Part shown: positions 22,221 through 33,840 of the stretch, in pieces
How positions within the stretch are numbered: the stretch's first letter is position 1
Layout: each line of letters opens with the position of its first letter
Source of the DNA: Cymodocea nodosa
Taxonomy: Eukaryota; Streptophyta; Magnoliopsida; Alismatales; Cymodoceaceae
Length of the DNA: 64,000 nt
Assembly (NCBI GenBank): GCA_036874045.1
Contig: CM072337.1
Coordinates: 6,076,001-6,140,000 of the forward strand
Direction of reading: 5' to 3'
Program-made: the position numbers and the translations under genes
The notes under the pieces: model-generated
Databases searched by the model: none
What the model was told of the DNA's origin: nothing
Seen by the model: the letters and a program-made list of their open reading frames with translations, nothing else

Positions 22221-22316
22221 TGTTGGAATGTAATTAAGTGTGTTAGGCCCATTTGCCTAATGATGTATATAAACATGTATTGTAATTTGTTTAGGGATAT
22301 AGTTTTCCCTTCAACA
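22221..22316 (+). repeat. E6 5' LTR and primer site
   Basis: Starts TGTTGGAATG and ends TTCAACA, giving a TGTTG/CAACA terminal inverted repeat. A TATA-like GTATATAAAC lies at 22265-22274. TGGTATCAAGAG follows directly at 22317. Confidence 0.82.
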
Positions 22317-22499
22317 TGGTATCAAGAGTTGGGGTTTACTTGTTGTCGTTGTCCTTTCTTGCACTTCTTCTACCTTGATTTGATGACATCTATTGCTTCT
22401 TTTTTGATGACATTTAGCAGTCACCACTCTTCATCCCATCATCCCTTAATGATGTTTGGTGATCACAACCTCTTCACAATGGAAGTTCAGAAGGACAAC

Positions 22500-23645
22500 T
22501 AGACCTTCAAATTGATCACAATCGATGTTAAGCTTACGTCGACCAACTTGCACCTCTAGGACAGTGCATTCAAAAAAAAATTTTGTTGCCCATATAAAAG
22601 AACATCATCTTCAAGAAGATCCACTTGATCTAAAGGCGGTGAACTATTCTTCCTGGTATGCATCTAACAATGTAGTTATTGGGTAGTTAATCACAAGCAT
22701 CAATGAGAAGATTATGCCTAGTATCTCGCATGTTTGGCTAGTGAAAAGGGTTTAAGAAACTTTTTATGTGACCTATGGGAATGAGAATGACATTATGTGG
22801 GTGTGTGAGGTATATGAGTGGTTGTTCTCTAATAAGCAAGATGATTGATCTATCATGACTATTATAGTGTTGTTCAATCATTGCTTGATGAAATAGACAT
22901 CTACGAGTTGCTCATTGTCAATCTATCAATGCTTTAAAGGTATCACAAGAAGAATAGGGTCACAATCTTCCTAGCTCATTTGAATCTAATGGTTACGGCT
23001 CAACTTTAAGGGCAAATCTTAAGGGGAGATGTCACTCCATTCCTGCAAACAACCCTCAACCACATGCTTCATCTCACACTATCATCTCTAATATTTTCAT
23101 TCAACTCTTTTGCTCTTCTCTCTGTGATAGGTGACTCGTGGAGGGGCCAATCTTTCATCCAAAGGGAGACAACACTCTAGGGAATGATTCTTCATCTAGA
23201 GGGAAAGGATGCTCTAAGGGATGGTCACGTCCAAGTTGTGAGCATTGTAGATATAAAGGTCATTCATTAGATAAGTGTGAAACTTGGTTGCTCGAATTAG
23301 TCATCAACACTTCAACACTTACTACTCTTGTTATCACTATTGAAGTTCTTGTAGTTAAAAGACCATCTACACAATGCACTATTACGATCTCACAGTATGA
23401 CTATGATGAGTATCTTCTTTTGAAGGCTATCTAGACTTCCACGATCAATGCTACCAATGTCTTCTTCTCTAGTATAGCTTCTTTTACCTTTACCTTTGAA
23501 AAATCTTGAATTATTGATTTTGATGCTTCACAATACATGTTTGATACTAAGAATCTTTTTACTTGCCTTTCTGAACTGTCCAATTTCTAATCAATTACTT
23601 TAATAGATGATCAAAATTGTATAATTCATGCCAAAGGTACTGTTA
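22500..23645 (+). pseudogene. E6 gag and protease N-terminal half
   Basis: Shifting frames give gag (H-L-Q-E-D-P-L-D-L-K-A-V-N-Y-S-S-W; V-C-E-V-Y-E-W-L-F-S-N-K-Q-D-D). An intact zinc knuckle C-E-H-C-x4-H-x4-C lies at 23234-23280 inside an open frame (23138-23434). The protease reads I-I-D-F-D-A-S-Q-Y-M at 23511-23540; the usual S-G after the catalytic D is changed to F-D. It continues to H-A-K-G-T at 23640, where E4 inserted. Confidence 0.8.
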
Positions 23646-23706
23646 TGCAAAAGAGAGTAGGAAGAAGAAATGGGGAGCATGCAAACACAAGGTTTTTACG
23701 TGATTC

Positions 23707-24519
23707 TGTTAGAGATTGGAACTAACCTTTTTTAATGACACTCAAGTATGATTCTAAAAACTCACCACTCAAACTCACCAAAACTATAAAGTGAAGAGTA
23801 ATAAAAGAAAAAATACACTGAAGACATAGGATTTACGTAGTTCGACAATTACCTACGTCCACAAGGAGTTAAGTATTTTTCTATAAGCTTCAATGTAATC
23901 AACCGTATGTTTTACAACATCATCAAGATTTATATACTACCCAAAAACCTAGTGTTAATAAACTTTTAATTACAACAAAGTTATTTACAGTAGTACATTA
24001 ACTCTTTGGAGAAGGAAAACTCATTCTCGGAGTCATTCTTCCAAACTCTCCGAAAAACTACAACATTTCAGATAATTACTAGTCTTAATTATCCGAAGGG
24101 CTTCTCCCTCTACGTTTGTCAGAACGGTCAGGTATTGTAACAGGCTAACTATCCAAATAATTCCTGTCTTTCGAATACTTAACATCTTAACTGTCTGAAG
24201 ACCCACTTAAGTCATTTCGAAGAGTTTTGGCTGTAACCTTCCAAAATCACCTAACTTTCAAATATTTAGCCTCTCAACCATCCAAAAACTCACTTAAGTC
24301 CATCTTAAGTCATTTCGGAAGGTTCTGGCTGTAACCTTCCGAAATCTCCTAACTTTCGGATATTTAGACCTAAGCCTTCTGACTGCTCTGTCTTTCAGAA
24401 GATTCAAGCTAGTAACCTTCCGAAAACATTTAATCTGTCGAAGACTTACAACTAACAAACTTCCGATTGATCTTGGACAGCTTATGACATACTCCACACC
24501 TGAACTCCTTATCCTAACA
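23707..24519 (-). repeat. E5 3' LTR
   Basis: From TGTTAGAGATTGGAACTAAC to CTCCTTATCCTAACA on the plus strand; collinear with the other E5 LTR. It contains several imperfect TTCCGAAA/ACTTAAGT motif units. Confidence 0.93.
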
Positions 24520-24534
24520 ATCTCTCACTTAGAG

Positions 24535-25739
24535 TCTGACACAAAGATCAAAAAGAATCTATACTCTTAGCTCATAATTAACTCGCAACAGCAACTCAAA
24601 CAAAACACCAACACCTTGTCCTCCCCTTTTTATCAGTTATCTAGAAGACCAACTAAAGCCATATACAGCCTTAATTTCTGTAGATTCAAACCTTGGTTAA
24701 TATGTCTACAGCATTTTTAACACCAGCAATCTTCTATAGATCTAACATGTTCTATTCTATCTCTTCTCTTATGAAATGAAACCACATTCTCATATGTTTA
24801 GACCTTGAATGGAATTTCGGATTTTTAGCTAAGTAAACGACACTTTGACTATCACAGAATAAAGTACTTCTTTTCTGTCTGTGTTCTAACTCAGTTAGTA
24901 CATTCTCTAACCAAATTTTTTCTTTAACTGCCTCTGCAATTGCAACATATTTAGCTTCTGTAGTTGAAAGTGTAACAATACTTTGCAATTTAAATCTTCA
25001 GCTAATTGCAGTACTTTCTATGTAAAATACATAACCTGAAATACTGCTTTTGTCCACCTCTCCTCTTAGATTAACATCACAGTAGTCAATCAATTCAACT
25101 AGTCTCTTTTTGAAGTTCAAATCTATGTCTAGGGAATATCTGAATATCCACAGTATAGTAGATCAATGCTCAGCTCCTGGATTTACCATGTATCTGCTAA
25201 CAACTCCCACTGCATGGAATATATCTGATCTTGTGCATATCATGGCATACATAAGACTTCCTACTGTTGAAGCATATGGTATTTTAGACATTTTTGTTCT
25301 CTATTCTTCAATTTTAGCAAACTGATCTTTAGACAACTTGAATTGAGATCCAAGAGGCAATTCAATTTTCCTCTCCTTTGAGATATTAAATCTTCTAAGC
25401 ACATTTTCTAAGTACTTCTAATTTAGCCTTAGTGTACTTGTCATTCTATCTCGGATGATCCTCATACTCAAGATTTACTTGACTTCTCTCAAATCCTTCA
25501 TGTTAAATTCATTTAACAGTTATCTCTTTAATTACTTAATCTATTCCATACTTGAACAAATAATTAACATATTATCTACATAAATCACTAGAATGATAAA
25601 ACAATCATCAAACAATTTTATATAGCAGCAATAGTCTGTATCACATCTTTTAAAGCCTAAAGTACAGATAAAGGTATCGAATCTCTTATACCATTGTCTT
25701 AATGTTTGCTTCAAGTCATTCAAACTCTTCAACAATCTA
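24535..25739 (-). pseudogene. E5 RT C-terminal half and RNase H
   Basis: C-R-L-L-K-S-L-N-D-L-K-Q, Y-K-R-F-D-T-F-I-C-T-L-G-F-K-R-C-D, then Y-V-D-N-M-L (active-site Y-V-D-D changed to Y-V-D-N) at 25540-25740. RNase H follows with A-V-G-V-V-S-R-Y-M-V, S-I-V-T-L-S-T-T-E-A-K-Y, F-C-D-S-Q-S-V-V-Y-L-A and H-S-R-S-K-H-M-R-M. The longest frame is 24752-24988. The RT active-site change and stops make it inactive. Confidence 0.87.
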
Positions 25740-26438
25740 CATAATTCCAACACTTTATGTCTAAACTCACCTTGCTAGTACCTCTAGACTTTGACCTTCC
25801 TCCGAATTTAAATTATTTTGATTTATTTCTCCCTCTGCTTTCAACACTGAAGACAGAAGTTGAAACTAACAATTCACTCTTTCTACGAATATCCTCACTC
25901 AAAATTAAATCTCAGATATCACTCATTTTAAGCTTATCATGACCTAGTAAACTACTTACACCAGTCACAACAGGAAACTAACTTTCAGGTAACAAGTACA
26001 ACAAAATCAAAGCTCTAACTTCATCATCAAATACTATATCTATTAAATGTTGTTGATCCAATATAGTATTTAGCTCATTAACATGAATGTTACATTTCCA
26101 CTTTTATGCATTTTCAGATTAAATAATCTACGTATGAGAAATACCTTGTTGACGGCTGATGGCTTCTCATACATGTTAAACAGTGTTTTCATTAAGTCAA
26201 CTGTTGTTCTCTCCTTGGCAACATTCGAATAAACGTTCCTTGTCAACGACAACCTAACACGACCTAGCGCCTTCCTGTCTAACAACTCCAATTCTTCCTG
26301 ATCCATCTTCTCTGATTTTCTTCTGAACAGAGGTTGATGGAGATCCTTCTAATACAAACAATCTTCTATCTAAGACTTCCAATATCTGAAATCTTTTCCA
26401 TCGAATTTCTCGATCTTGAACTTTCTATCATCTGTCAT
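25740..26438 (-). pseudogene. E5 gag, truncated at the zinc knuckle
   Basis: Starts M-T-D-D-R-K-F-K-I-E-K-F-D-G-K-D-F at 26438. It continues M-D-Q-E-E-L-E-L-L-D-R-K-A-L-G, M-Y-E-K-P-S-A-V-N-K-V-F-L and R-R-L-F-N-L-K-M-H, matching E9 gag almost residue for residue with stops and a frameshift near 26090. The frame ends inside the zinc knuckle (K-C-W-N) near 25745 and runs directly into RT, so everything between gag and mid-RT is deleted. Confidence 0.87.
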
Positions 26439-26471
26439 ACTGTCAACCCAAACATTAGCTCTGATACCAGT

Positions 26472-27266
26472 TGTTAGAGATCGGAACTGACCTTTCTTAA
26501 TGACACTCAAGCACGATTTTGAAAACTCACCGAAACTGTGAAGTAAAGAGTAATGAAAGGAAAAGCACAATGAAGATAGAATTTACATGGTTCGACAACT
26601 GCTTACGTCCACAAGAAGTTAAATGTTCTTCTATGAATGTCGACGCAATCAACCATATGTTTTACAATATTATCAAAGTTTACATATTACTCAAAATCTA
26701 GGGCTAATAAATCTTTAATTACAACAGAGCCATTTACAGTAGTACATTAACTCTTTAAAGAAGAAAAACTCATTCTCGAAGTCATTCTTCCTAACTCTTC
26801 GAAAAACTGCAGCATTTCGAATAGTTACTAGTTTTAATTATCCGAAAGACTTCTCTCTCTACATCTGTCAAAACGGTCAAATACTGTAACAAGCTAACTA
26901 TTCGAAGAATTCCTGTCTTTTAAATACTTAGCATCTTAACTATGAAGACTCACTTAAGTTATTTCGAAGGGTTCTAGTTGTAACCTTCCGAAATCTCCTG
27001 ACTTTTGGATACTTAACCTCTCAACTATCCGAAAACTCATTTAGGTCTCTCTTAAGTCATTTCGAAAGGTTATGGTTGTAACCTTTCGAAATCTCCTGAC
27101 TTTCGGATACTTAGGTCTAAGTCTTTCAACTGCTTTGTCTTTCGAAAGGTTCAAGCTAGTAACCTTCCAAAAACATTTAATATGTCGAAAACTTACAACT
27201 AACAAACTTCTGATTAATCTTGAGTAGCTTGTGGCATACTCCACACTTGAACTTCTTACCCTAACA
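26472..27266 (-). repeat. E5 5' LTR
   Basis: From TGTTAGAGATCGGAACTGAC to CTTCTTACCCTAACA on the plus strand, next to the primer site at its left edge. Confidence 0.93.
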
Positions 27267-27463
27267 GGTTCCCCTTTCGGGTACATCCACAGGATGAGGA
27301 GAGGGAGTGTTTCACTATCTAGGAAAAGGAATATAAAATGAGGGCTAAAACAAATGCCCAAGACCCATAAGCTTACATAGCTTAAAGAGTCACGTCTAAA
27401 GGACCAAAATACCTTTATACAAATTATATATATATTCAAAACATATCAACAAATCTCCACCTT

Positions 27464-30400
27464 ATCTTGAATACAACCTCCACCTGCAACAAAACTCCTC
27501 ATCCAAAGACCCATGAGTGTCAAGCATAAGCATAAATATTGAGCAGGTCCAAACAATGTTTGAACTTGCTCTCAATGACTCCCTTTGTAAACATATTGAC
27601 TACATTTTCTTTGGTGTTGATCTTCAAAACCTTGATCCTATTTTCTAACCGAAGAAAGTAATATCTAATATCAGCTTTGTACGATCATGAAACACATTGT
27701 CTTTAGTCAAACAAATGACACTAAAACTATCACAGAATATGTTTGCTTTCTGGTGGTGCAAGCCAAGGTCTCTTAGCAACCCTTTGAGCCAAATTCCTTC
27801 TTTTGCTGCTTCTATCATAATCACATATTCAGCCTCGATGGTGGACAAAGATACCATTGGCTAAAGTGTATACTTCCAACTAACAACAAAATTTGCAATT
27901 GTAAAGACATAATCTGTCAAGGATCTTCTTTGATCAACACCTCCTACAAAGTCTGAATCAAAGTAACCAATCATAGGGCAGCTATTTTCACTTCAAAAAT
28001 CAGACTAATATCAGATGTTCCCTTCAAATATCTGAAAATTATTTTCACAGCTTGCCAATGGTCCTTTCTTTGATTGGCCATAAATCTACTAACAACACTA
28101 AGATCTGGTCGAGTGCATACTATAGCGTACATTAAACTTCCAATGGCCTGTAAGTAAAGAGCACGCTTCATATAATCTTCTCAGACTGAGACTATGGCGT
28201 CATAATAGAAGATAAGTGTAAGTTCTCATCATAAGGAGTACTAACGGCTTTGCTAGAAGTCATCCCAAACTTGAACAAAATCTTCTCAATGTAGCTATGT
28301 TGATGGAGAATTAATTTTCCAACACCTCTGTCATGGTATATCTCCATCCCAAGTATTTTAGCAACTGCTCCAAGATTCTTCATATCAAATTATGATTTCA
28401 AAATTTCTTTAAACTCCTATATAACATGCATATCTTGAACTACAATCAAGATATCATCAACATATAACAAGAGATATACGTGTGTATCATCATCCAATTT
28501 TCTAATATACACACATGAGTCATAAGAGTTGCAAGTAAAACCAACTTTGGTTATAAAGGTATCAAACCTTTTATACCACTATCTAGGGGATTACTTAAGT
28601 CCATACAAATACTTCTTAAGCTTGCAAACTAAATCTGATTTCCCCTTTCTCACAAAACTTGTTGGTTGTTCCATCCATATTTCTTCATCAAGATCATCAT
28701 ACAAGAAGACCGTCTTCACATCTAACTGTTCTAATTCTAAGTTCTTTGCTGCAATAATTACTAAAAGAACTCTAATAGACATGTGTTTGACCACTAGCGC
28801 AAAAACCTCATTGTAATCCACACCTTCTTGCTGAGAATAGCCTTTTGCAATAAGTCTTGCCTTGTACTGTACTCCTTGGTTGCCTTGAGTTTCAATCTTC
28901 TTCTTGAATGCCTATTTACAACCAACAACATTTTTGTCTTAAGGGCACTTCACCAAATCCCATGTCTGATTCTTCTAAAGGAATTGAAGCTCTTCCTGCA
29001 TGGCTGTCACCCAATGAGCAACATCTAAATTCTTTATAGCAACACATAGGTTGTCAGGTTAGAATCTTCCTTAACCTCATTTACTACCTATAAAGCATAA
29101 GCAATCATGTTGCTATATCCATACCTCTGAAGAGGCTAAACATCCCTCCTAAGATGATCCTTAGCAATACATCTCTGCTCTATCTCTTTCATAACAGGTT
29201 CCTCATGGTGATCAACTAATTCTGATGGCTAACTTGAACTTGTACCAGGTTGTTCACTGTTAACTGGCTACAGTATCTCAAACTCCACCTGTTCTAGAGC
29301 ACTAGGAACTTCTGAATCATCAACTTTATCCTTTTTCAACATGAGATGCTTCTCATCAAATGTGACATCATGACTGTATATCACTTTCTTGGATGCTAAG
29401 TCAAAAATTCTGTATCCTTTTACCCCAATTACATAGCCCACAAATGTCTTTCTTTGTTTTTAGCTCTAATTTATCACTGTTTACATGATAATAGGCAGGG
29501 CATCCAAATATCTTGAGTTTAAAATAATCTACAATCTGTCCTAACTATACTTTATATGAGATCTTGTCCCCAATAGTACTAGAAGGTGATCTATTGATAA
29601 GATAAGAGGTTGTGTTAACTACTTCTATCCAAAAGTTCTTGCTCAAACTAGCATGAGAGAGCATGGACCTAACTCTCTCTAAGAGGGTCCAATTGAAGCG
29701 TTCAACCACTCCATTTTGCTACAAAGTACATCTAACCATATAATGTCTTATTATTCCAGCATTCTTACAAAACTCTTCAAATTCAATAGAACAAAATTCT
29801 AACCCATTGTCAATTCTTAGGTATTTAACCTTTCTGTTGTTTGATTTTCAACCATGGCTTTCCACTGCTTAAAATTCTTGAAGGTTTTATTTTTGTGCTA
29901 CATAATGAAGATCCAAGTCATACTTGAAAAGTCATCTACAATAGACAAGAAGTATCTTGAGCCGGCTAGAGAGGGTTGTTGGGATGGTCCCTAACAATCA
30001 GCATGGACATAGTCCAAAGCTCTTCTGGTGGTGTGCTTTCCTTTGCCAACCTACACATGTTTCTGTTTTCCAAAATGCAATGTTCACACAAGTCTATATC
30101 AATAGACTTGTGCCATTTCAATCTGCCCAAACTGCTAAGTATATGCATTACCCTCTACCTCAAGTGTCCCATCCTAGAATGTCAAACTGTAGAAGTAGAC
30201 TACTGATCATCACTAATAGTTGTGACAGTTGAACCAACAACAGAAGAACCTTGTAGGATGTACAAAGGTCCATCTTTAACTCCTTTCATGACTACCATGG
30301 AGCCTTTCAAGACCTAGAGTTTACCTCCACCTATATACTTGTACCCCTTTGAAGCAAGTGTTATCAAAGAGATCAAGCTCTTGCCCAACTTGGGTACATG

Positions 30401-31421
30401 TCAAACATCCTCAAGAATTTTCACTATACCATCTTGCATTTTAAATTTTATTAAGCCAATGCCAGCTCTATTGCAAACATCATTGTTTGCCAAAGTCACT
30501 TGTCCACCATCCACCTACTCATAGGTGTAAAAATACTCTTGATTGGGAGTCATGTGGTGTGATGCACTAGAGTCCATGATCCAAGACTGATTTGAGTAGG
30601 CACTACACGACAATGTCAAAGAGAAGTCACAATCTAACGTTGAATCTACCTTTTTTGTCACGGCTACACTTCCCTTAGATTTCAACTTTGGGTAGTTTGT
30701 TTTCCAATGCCCATTTTCTTTACAATAGTTGCAAGTGTCCTTGGAGTATTTTCCCTTAGACTTACTTCTGCCTCTATACTTGTTATCCTTCCTGTTCTAA
30801 CGTCCCTTAGACTCTACATGATGCACTAACAAGCCAAAACCACCTACATCACTACTGTCATGAGTCACCATATGCCTTAATTCTATAAAATGAAGGTTTG
30901 ATCTCACATTCTCTAGAGTGATGATGTCTCTACTTACCACAAAAGACTACACAAAATTCTTAAAAGAGAGAGGAAGTGATACTAACAAGATGAGGGTGGC
31001 ATCCTCATCTTCCACTGTAGCACCAATATTCCTCAACTCCATAAGGATGGTGTTGAGTTGATCTAAATGTTGTTTCAATGGTGTCCCCTCCTTCATTCTT
31101 AAAGAAAACAACCTTTGCTTCAAGAGCAACTTGTTAGTGAAGGACTTTGTCATATAAAAGGTCTCCAACTTATTCCAAAGAGTATAAGTAGTTGTTTCAT
31201 CTACAACCTTAATAATAACTTCATCTAATAGACAGTAAGATTGTAGAATGTGTCTTTTCTTCCTGTAATTCAAATTCTGTAGACTTCCTATCAAGGGTTG
31301 ACTCCTTATTGAGAGGAGCCCAAATGCCTTGTTGTTTTAGTAAGGCTTTCATTTTTATTTGCCACAGATTGAAATTGTTCTTACCATTAAATTTCTCAAC
31401 CTTCAAAGCTGATGAAGCCAT
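27464..31421 (-). pseudogene. E4 gag-pol polyprotein, decayed
   Basis: Read right to left. Gag starts M-A-S-S-A-L-K-V-E-K-F-N-G-K-N-N-F (31421), then L-W-N-K-L-E-T-F-Y and L-R-M-K-E-G (31294-30947). A zinc knuckle C-N-Y-C-x4-H-x4-Y (last Cys lost) is near 30730. The protease reads W-I-M-D-S-S-A-S-H-H-M near 30580; the usual D-S-G is D-S-S. The pre-integrase H/C domain and C-E-H-C lie near 30100-30000. Integrase core fragments (V-D-D-F-S) are near 29940, with F-V-G-Y-V-I-G-V-K-G-Y near 29440. RT has Q-L-D-V-K-T-V-F-L and L-Y-G-L-K, then Y-V-D-D-I-L near 28455. RNase H has C-T-R-P-D-L-S-V-V, S-T-I-E-A-E-Y and F-C-D-S. Numerous stops; the longest intact piece is 115 codons. Confidence 0.87.
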
Positions 31422-32147
31422 CTAAAATTTTGAAATCTCCCAACAAAAATTCTAACAAATACAAACAACCCTTCAACTGATTCTAACAACCAAACTCCTC
31501 AAACAAACCAGAAAACTGATGCCTTAAGCTGATTTCAAGATCAAAAATTGGTGGAAGGAAATCTTACCACCTGAAACACAATCGAGGGACGTCCAAAGGG
31601 GAAGAAACAACAATTGTAGTGTTGTTTCCTTCACTTAAGCTGCAAACAGCAACAACTAAGGCACGAAAATGAGCCCCAAGCACAGTTCTTCCACAAATGC
31701 AAGGAGACCTTGGACTAGCAGCAAACAGACAGACTTCCAACGAGCCAAGGCACGTATGGCAGGACTAACAGTAGCAGCAAATGGGTTTCCGATGAGGACG
31801 TGAGCTAGCAAGGCATGCAGCTAGGGCACGGCTAGTCTGACACAACAACAAATACAATTCCAACAGACGGACAGGTGTTGGACGAATGCATTCAGCAAGT
31901 TGTGGCCTCCTTTGTGTAAACGGCTTTCGGGAAGCTCTCCTCACATGTAGACAAAGTTCCCATGCACATGAGCTTTGAACGAGGCTTCACGCCTCCTACA
32001 TATAGAATACAAGCTCCCGCAAGCTACTTACACGAAAAACAGGCCTTCGACGGATGAGCTAGTGGAGAACAAGCAGACGACTTACACACTCTTCTCTTTT
32101 CCTTTCAAACCCTAGGTTCTACAACTCAACTCTAATACCAGTTGTTA

Positions 32148-32398
32148 CGCAAAAGAGAGTAGGAAGAAGAGATGGAGAGCATGCAAACACAAAGTTTTTA
32201 TGTGATTCCCTTTTCAAGTACGTCCACAGGATGAGAAGAGAGAGTGTTTCACTATCTAGGAGGAATACAAAATGAGGGCTAAAATAAATGTCCAAGACCT
32301 ATAAACTTATATAGCTTAGAGGGTCATGTCTAAAGGACCAAAATTCCCTTATATAAATTATATATATATTCAAGACACATATCAACATGTTCCATGAC
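32148..32398 (-). repeat. E4 5' LTR
   Basis: On the plus strand it runs from CGCAAAAGAGAGTAGG (first base decayed from T) to CACATATCAACA. It matches 23646-23706 plus 27272-27451. Confidence 0.87.
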
Positions 32399-32403
32399 AC
32401 CTA

Positions 32404-33400
32404 CCTTTCAATTAAACCTTGATAAAGTGTTTTATATACTCGAATATCTTGTTAATCTTCTATTTATCAATGTTATCACTAAGCAACTTTACTATTCTAT
32501 CACTTTTTTTCCTTTTTACTGAACCTTTTATGAGTTACAAATGAGGAAGATGATTGGTTTGAACCATGATCGTCAAAATAATGTTCATGTGCTAGTCAAG
32601 GATGGCATCCCTCAAGGGCTTACATTAATTATAACCTTTGGTGATTCTTCCCTTTTGAGGCATTGTCGCCTTAGTCATCCTTTGTTTTGTAAGCTTCATG
32701 CTACATTTACTTAGATTCTAATTTCTACTATTACTTGCTAGTCTTACATTTTTGGAAAGCATTTTTGTGCTTCCTATAAAATTTGTTAGTTGTCTTCATC
32801 TTCTAAGTTACTTGATGTTGTTACTTGTGATATTTGGGGTCATTTGCATCAAACATTTGTTTTTGGTTTTTGTTACTACATTGTTTTTGTGGATGAGTTT
32901 TTTAAAGTTTCATTGGTGTACCTACTTAAAAATAGGAAAAATATCTCTATTGTTATCAAAAAAAAAATTTACACTAACAATGCTTTAGAATTTTTGCAAA
33001 GTGATGTTCAATCTTTGTGTGTTGATTGTGGGATCTTACATTAGATCACTTGTCATCATATATCTCAACAAAATGAAATTGCAAAGCAAAAACATCTTCA
33101 TATCTTAGATGTTGTCCACACTCTTATGATTGAGATACATGTTCCTTGGTACTAATGGTTTGATGTCAACTTTATTGCCTCCTTTTTTATTAATTGTATG
33201 TCATCTTCTACTCTTGAAGGTGAAGTACCCTTCTAGTGATTATGTCCCAACATTGAGCCTTTTACTCTTCCTTCTTATATCTTTTAGTGTACAATTTTTG
33301 TTAAAAATCTATCTCATGGTTTAGACAAACTTGCACCCTAATCATTTATATGTATCTTTGTCAACTACTTTCACACAATTTATGAATTCATGTGTCACTT
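32404..33400 (+). pseudogene. E6 protease end and integrase
   Basis: Resumes the E6 frame after E4: a V-F-Y-I-P-E-Y-L-V-N-L-L-S pattern near 32430-32460 (end of protease), pre-integrase C-R-L-S-H-P near 32665, and the integrase core D-I-W-G-H-L-H near 32829. Further on are F-V-D-E-F-F-K-V-S, the N-A-L-E-F-L-Q-S-D-V-Q-S-L-C motif (32976-33020) and a decayed Q-Q-N-E-I-A-K-Q-K (E of the triad) near 33070. The open frame 32790-33044 covers part of this. It ends near 33400 in the G-L-D-K-L-A-P region. Confidence 0.82.
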
Positions 33401-33840
33401 AATTTATGAATGATAAATATAACCTATGTATATTTAGAGAAATCATCAACCAAAATAAAAAATATATATCTTCCCTTCTAGGCTTAATGTTTTGCTTGAA
33501 CTAAACAAATCTATATGAATTAATTTCCAAGGTCTACTTGTCGAGATTATATCAATTTACTTAAATGAACTTCTCTTTTGTTTTCCCATTTCACAAGCTC
33601 CAGAAACCTTGTCCTTCATATACTTAATCTTTGGTAGGCCAATAATCAAATCATTCTTTGTCAATTTTCTAATATTTTCCATGTTTGTGTGTCCAACCTC
33701 ATATACTATAACTAAGACTCTTCACTATAGGCTATCAAACAAGTATCAATAGGTATGCAATTTTTTGAGAAATAGATTACATAGGCATTACTTCTTTTAG
33801 AATCAATAAATTTAGTTTCATTTGAATAGCTATCAATAGT
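33400..33840 (-). pseudogene. SIRE-type pre-integrase/integrase fragment
   Basis: On the minus strand, decayed pieces read G-L-P-K-I-K-Y-M-K-D-K-V then C-E-M-G-K-Q-K (pre-integrase zinc finger end) and I-H-I-D-L-F (first Asp of the integrase core), with a V-D-D-F-S-like end near 33430. No LTR is attached. It abuts the truncated end of E6, so this junction is an old rearrangement or insertion. Confidence 0.6.

Larger units (their letters stand above)
23707..27266 (-). mobile_element. E5: internally deleted Copia element inside the E4 LTR
   Basis: LTRs of about 800 bp (23707-24519 and 26472-27266), TG/CA ends, duplication GATTC (23702-23706) versus GGTTC (27267-27271). A clean primer site ACTGGTATCAGAGC lies at 26457-26471 on the minus strand, and a polypurine-like CTCTAAGTGAGAGAT at about 24520-24534. 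The internal region is only about 1.95 kb. Same family as E9: the LTR starts and gag are clearly homologous. Sense to CCC1. Confidence 0.93.
23646..27451 (-). repeat. E4 3' LTR, split by E5
   Basis: The left portion TGCAAAAGAGAGTAGG to ACGTGATTC (23646-23706) and the right portion CCCTTTCGGGTAC to ATATCAACA (27272-27451) together match the E4 5' LTR. E5 sits between them with the GATTC/GGTTC duplication. Confidence 0.9.
23646..32398 (-). mobile_element. E4: complete but decayed Copia element inside E6
   Basis: Target duplication TGTTA (23641-23645) versus TGTTC (32399-32403), one mismatch. Removing E4 and one copy restores the E6 protease frame. The right LTR (32148-32398) is the 5' LTR, with a decayed primer site (ACTGGTATTAGAGTTGAG on the minus strand, about 32124-32143). 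The left LTR is split by E5 into 23646-23706 and 27272-27451. The polypurine-like AAGGTGGAGAT lies at about 27452-27463. All Copia domains are present. Without E5 the element is about 5.2 kb. Sense to CCC1. Confidence 0.88.
22221..33400 (+). mobile_element. E6: Copia element with 96-bp LTR, split by E4
   Basis: A very short 5' LTR (22221-22316) is followed at once by the primer site TGGTATCAAGAG. Gag, zinc knuckle and protease follow to 23645; the protease is split by E4 (23646-32398) and the frame resumes at 32404 with the rest of protease and integrase to about 33400. RT, RNase H and the 3' LTR are absent, lost where a minus-strand SIRE fragment begins. Antisense to CCC1. Confidence 0.85.
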
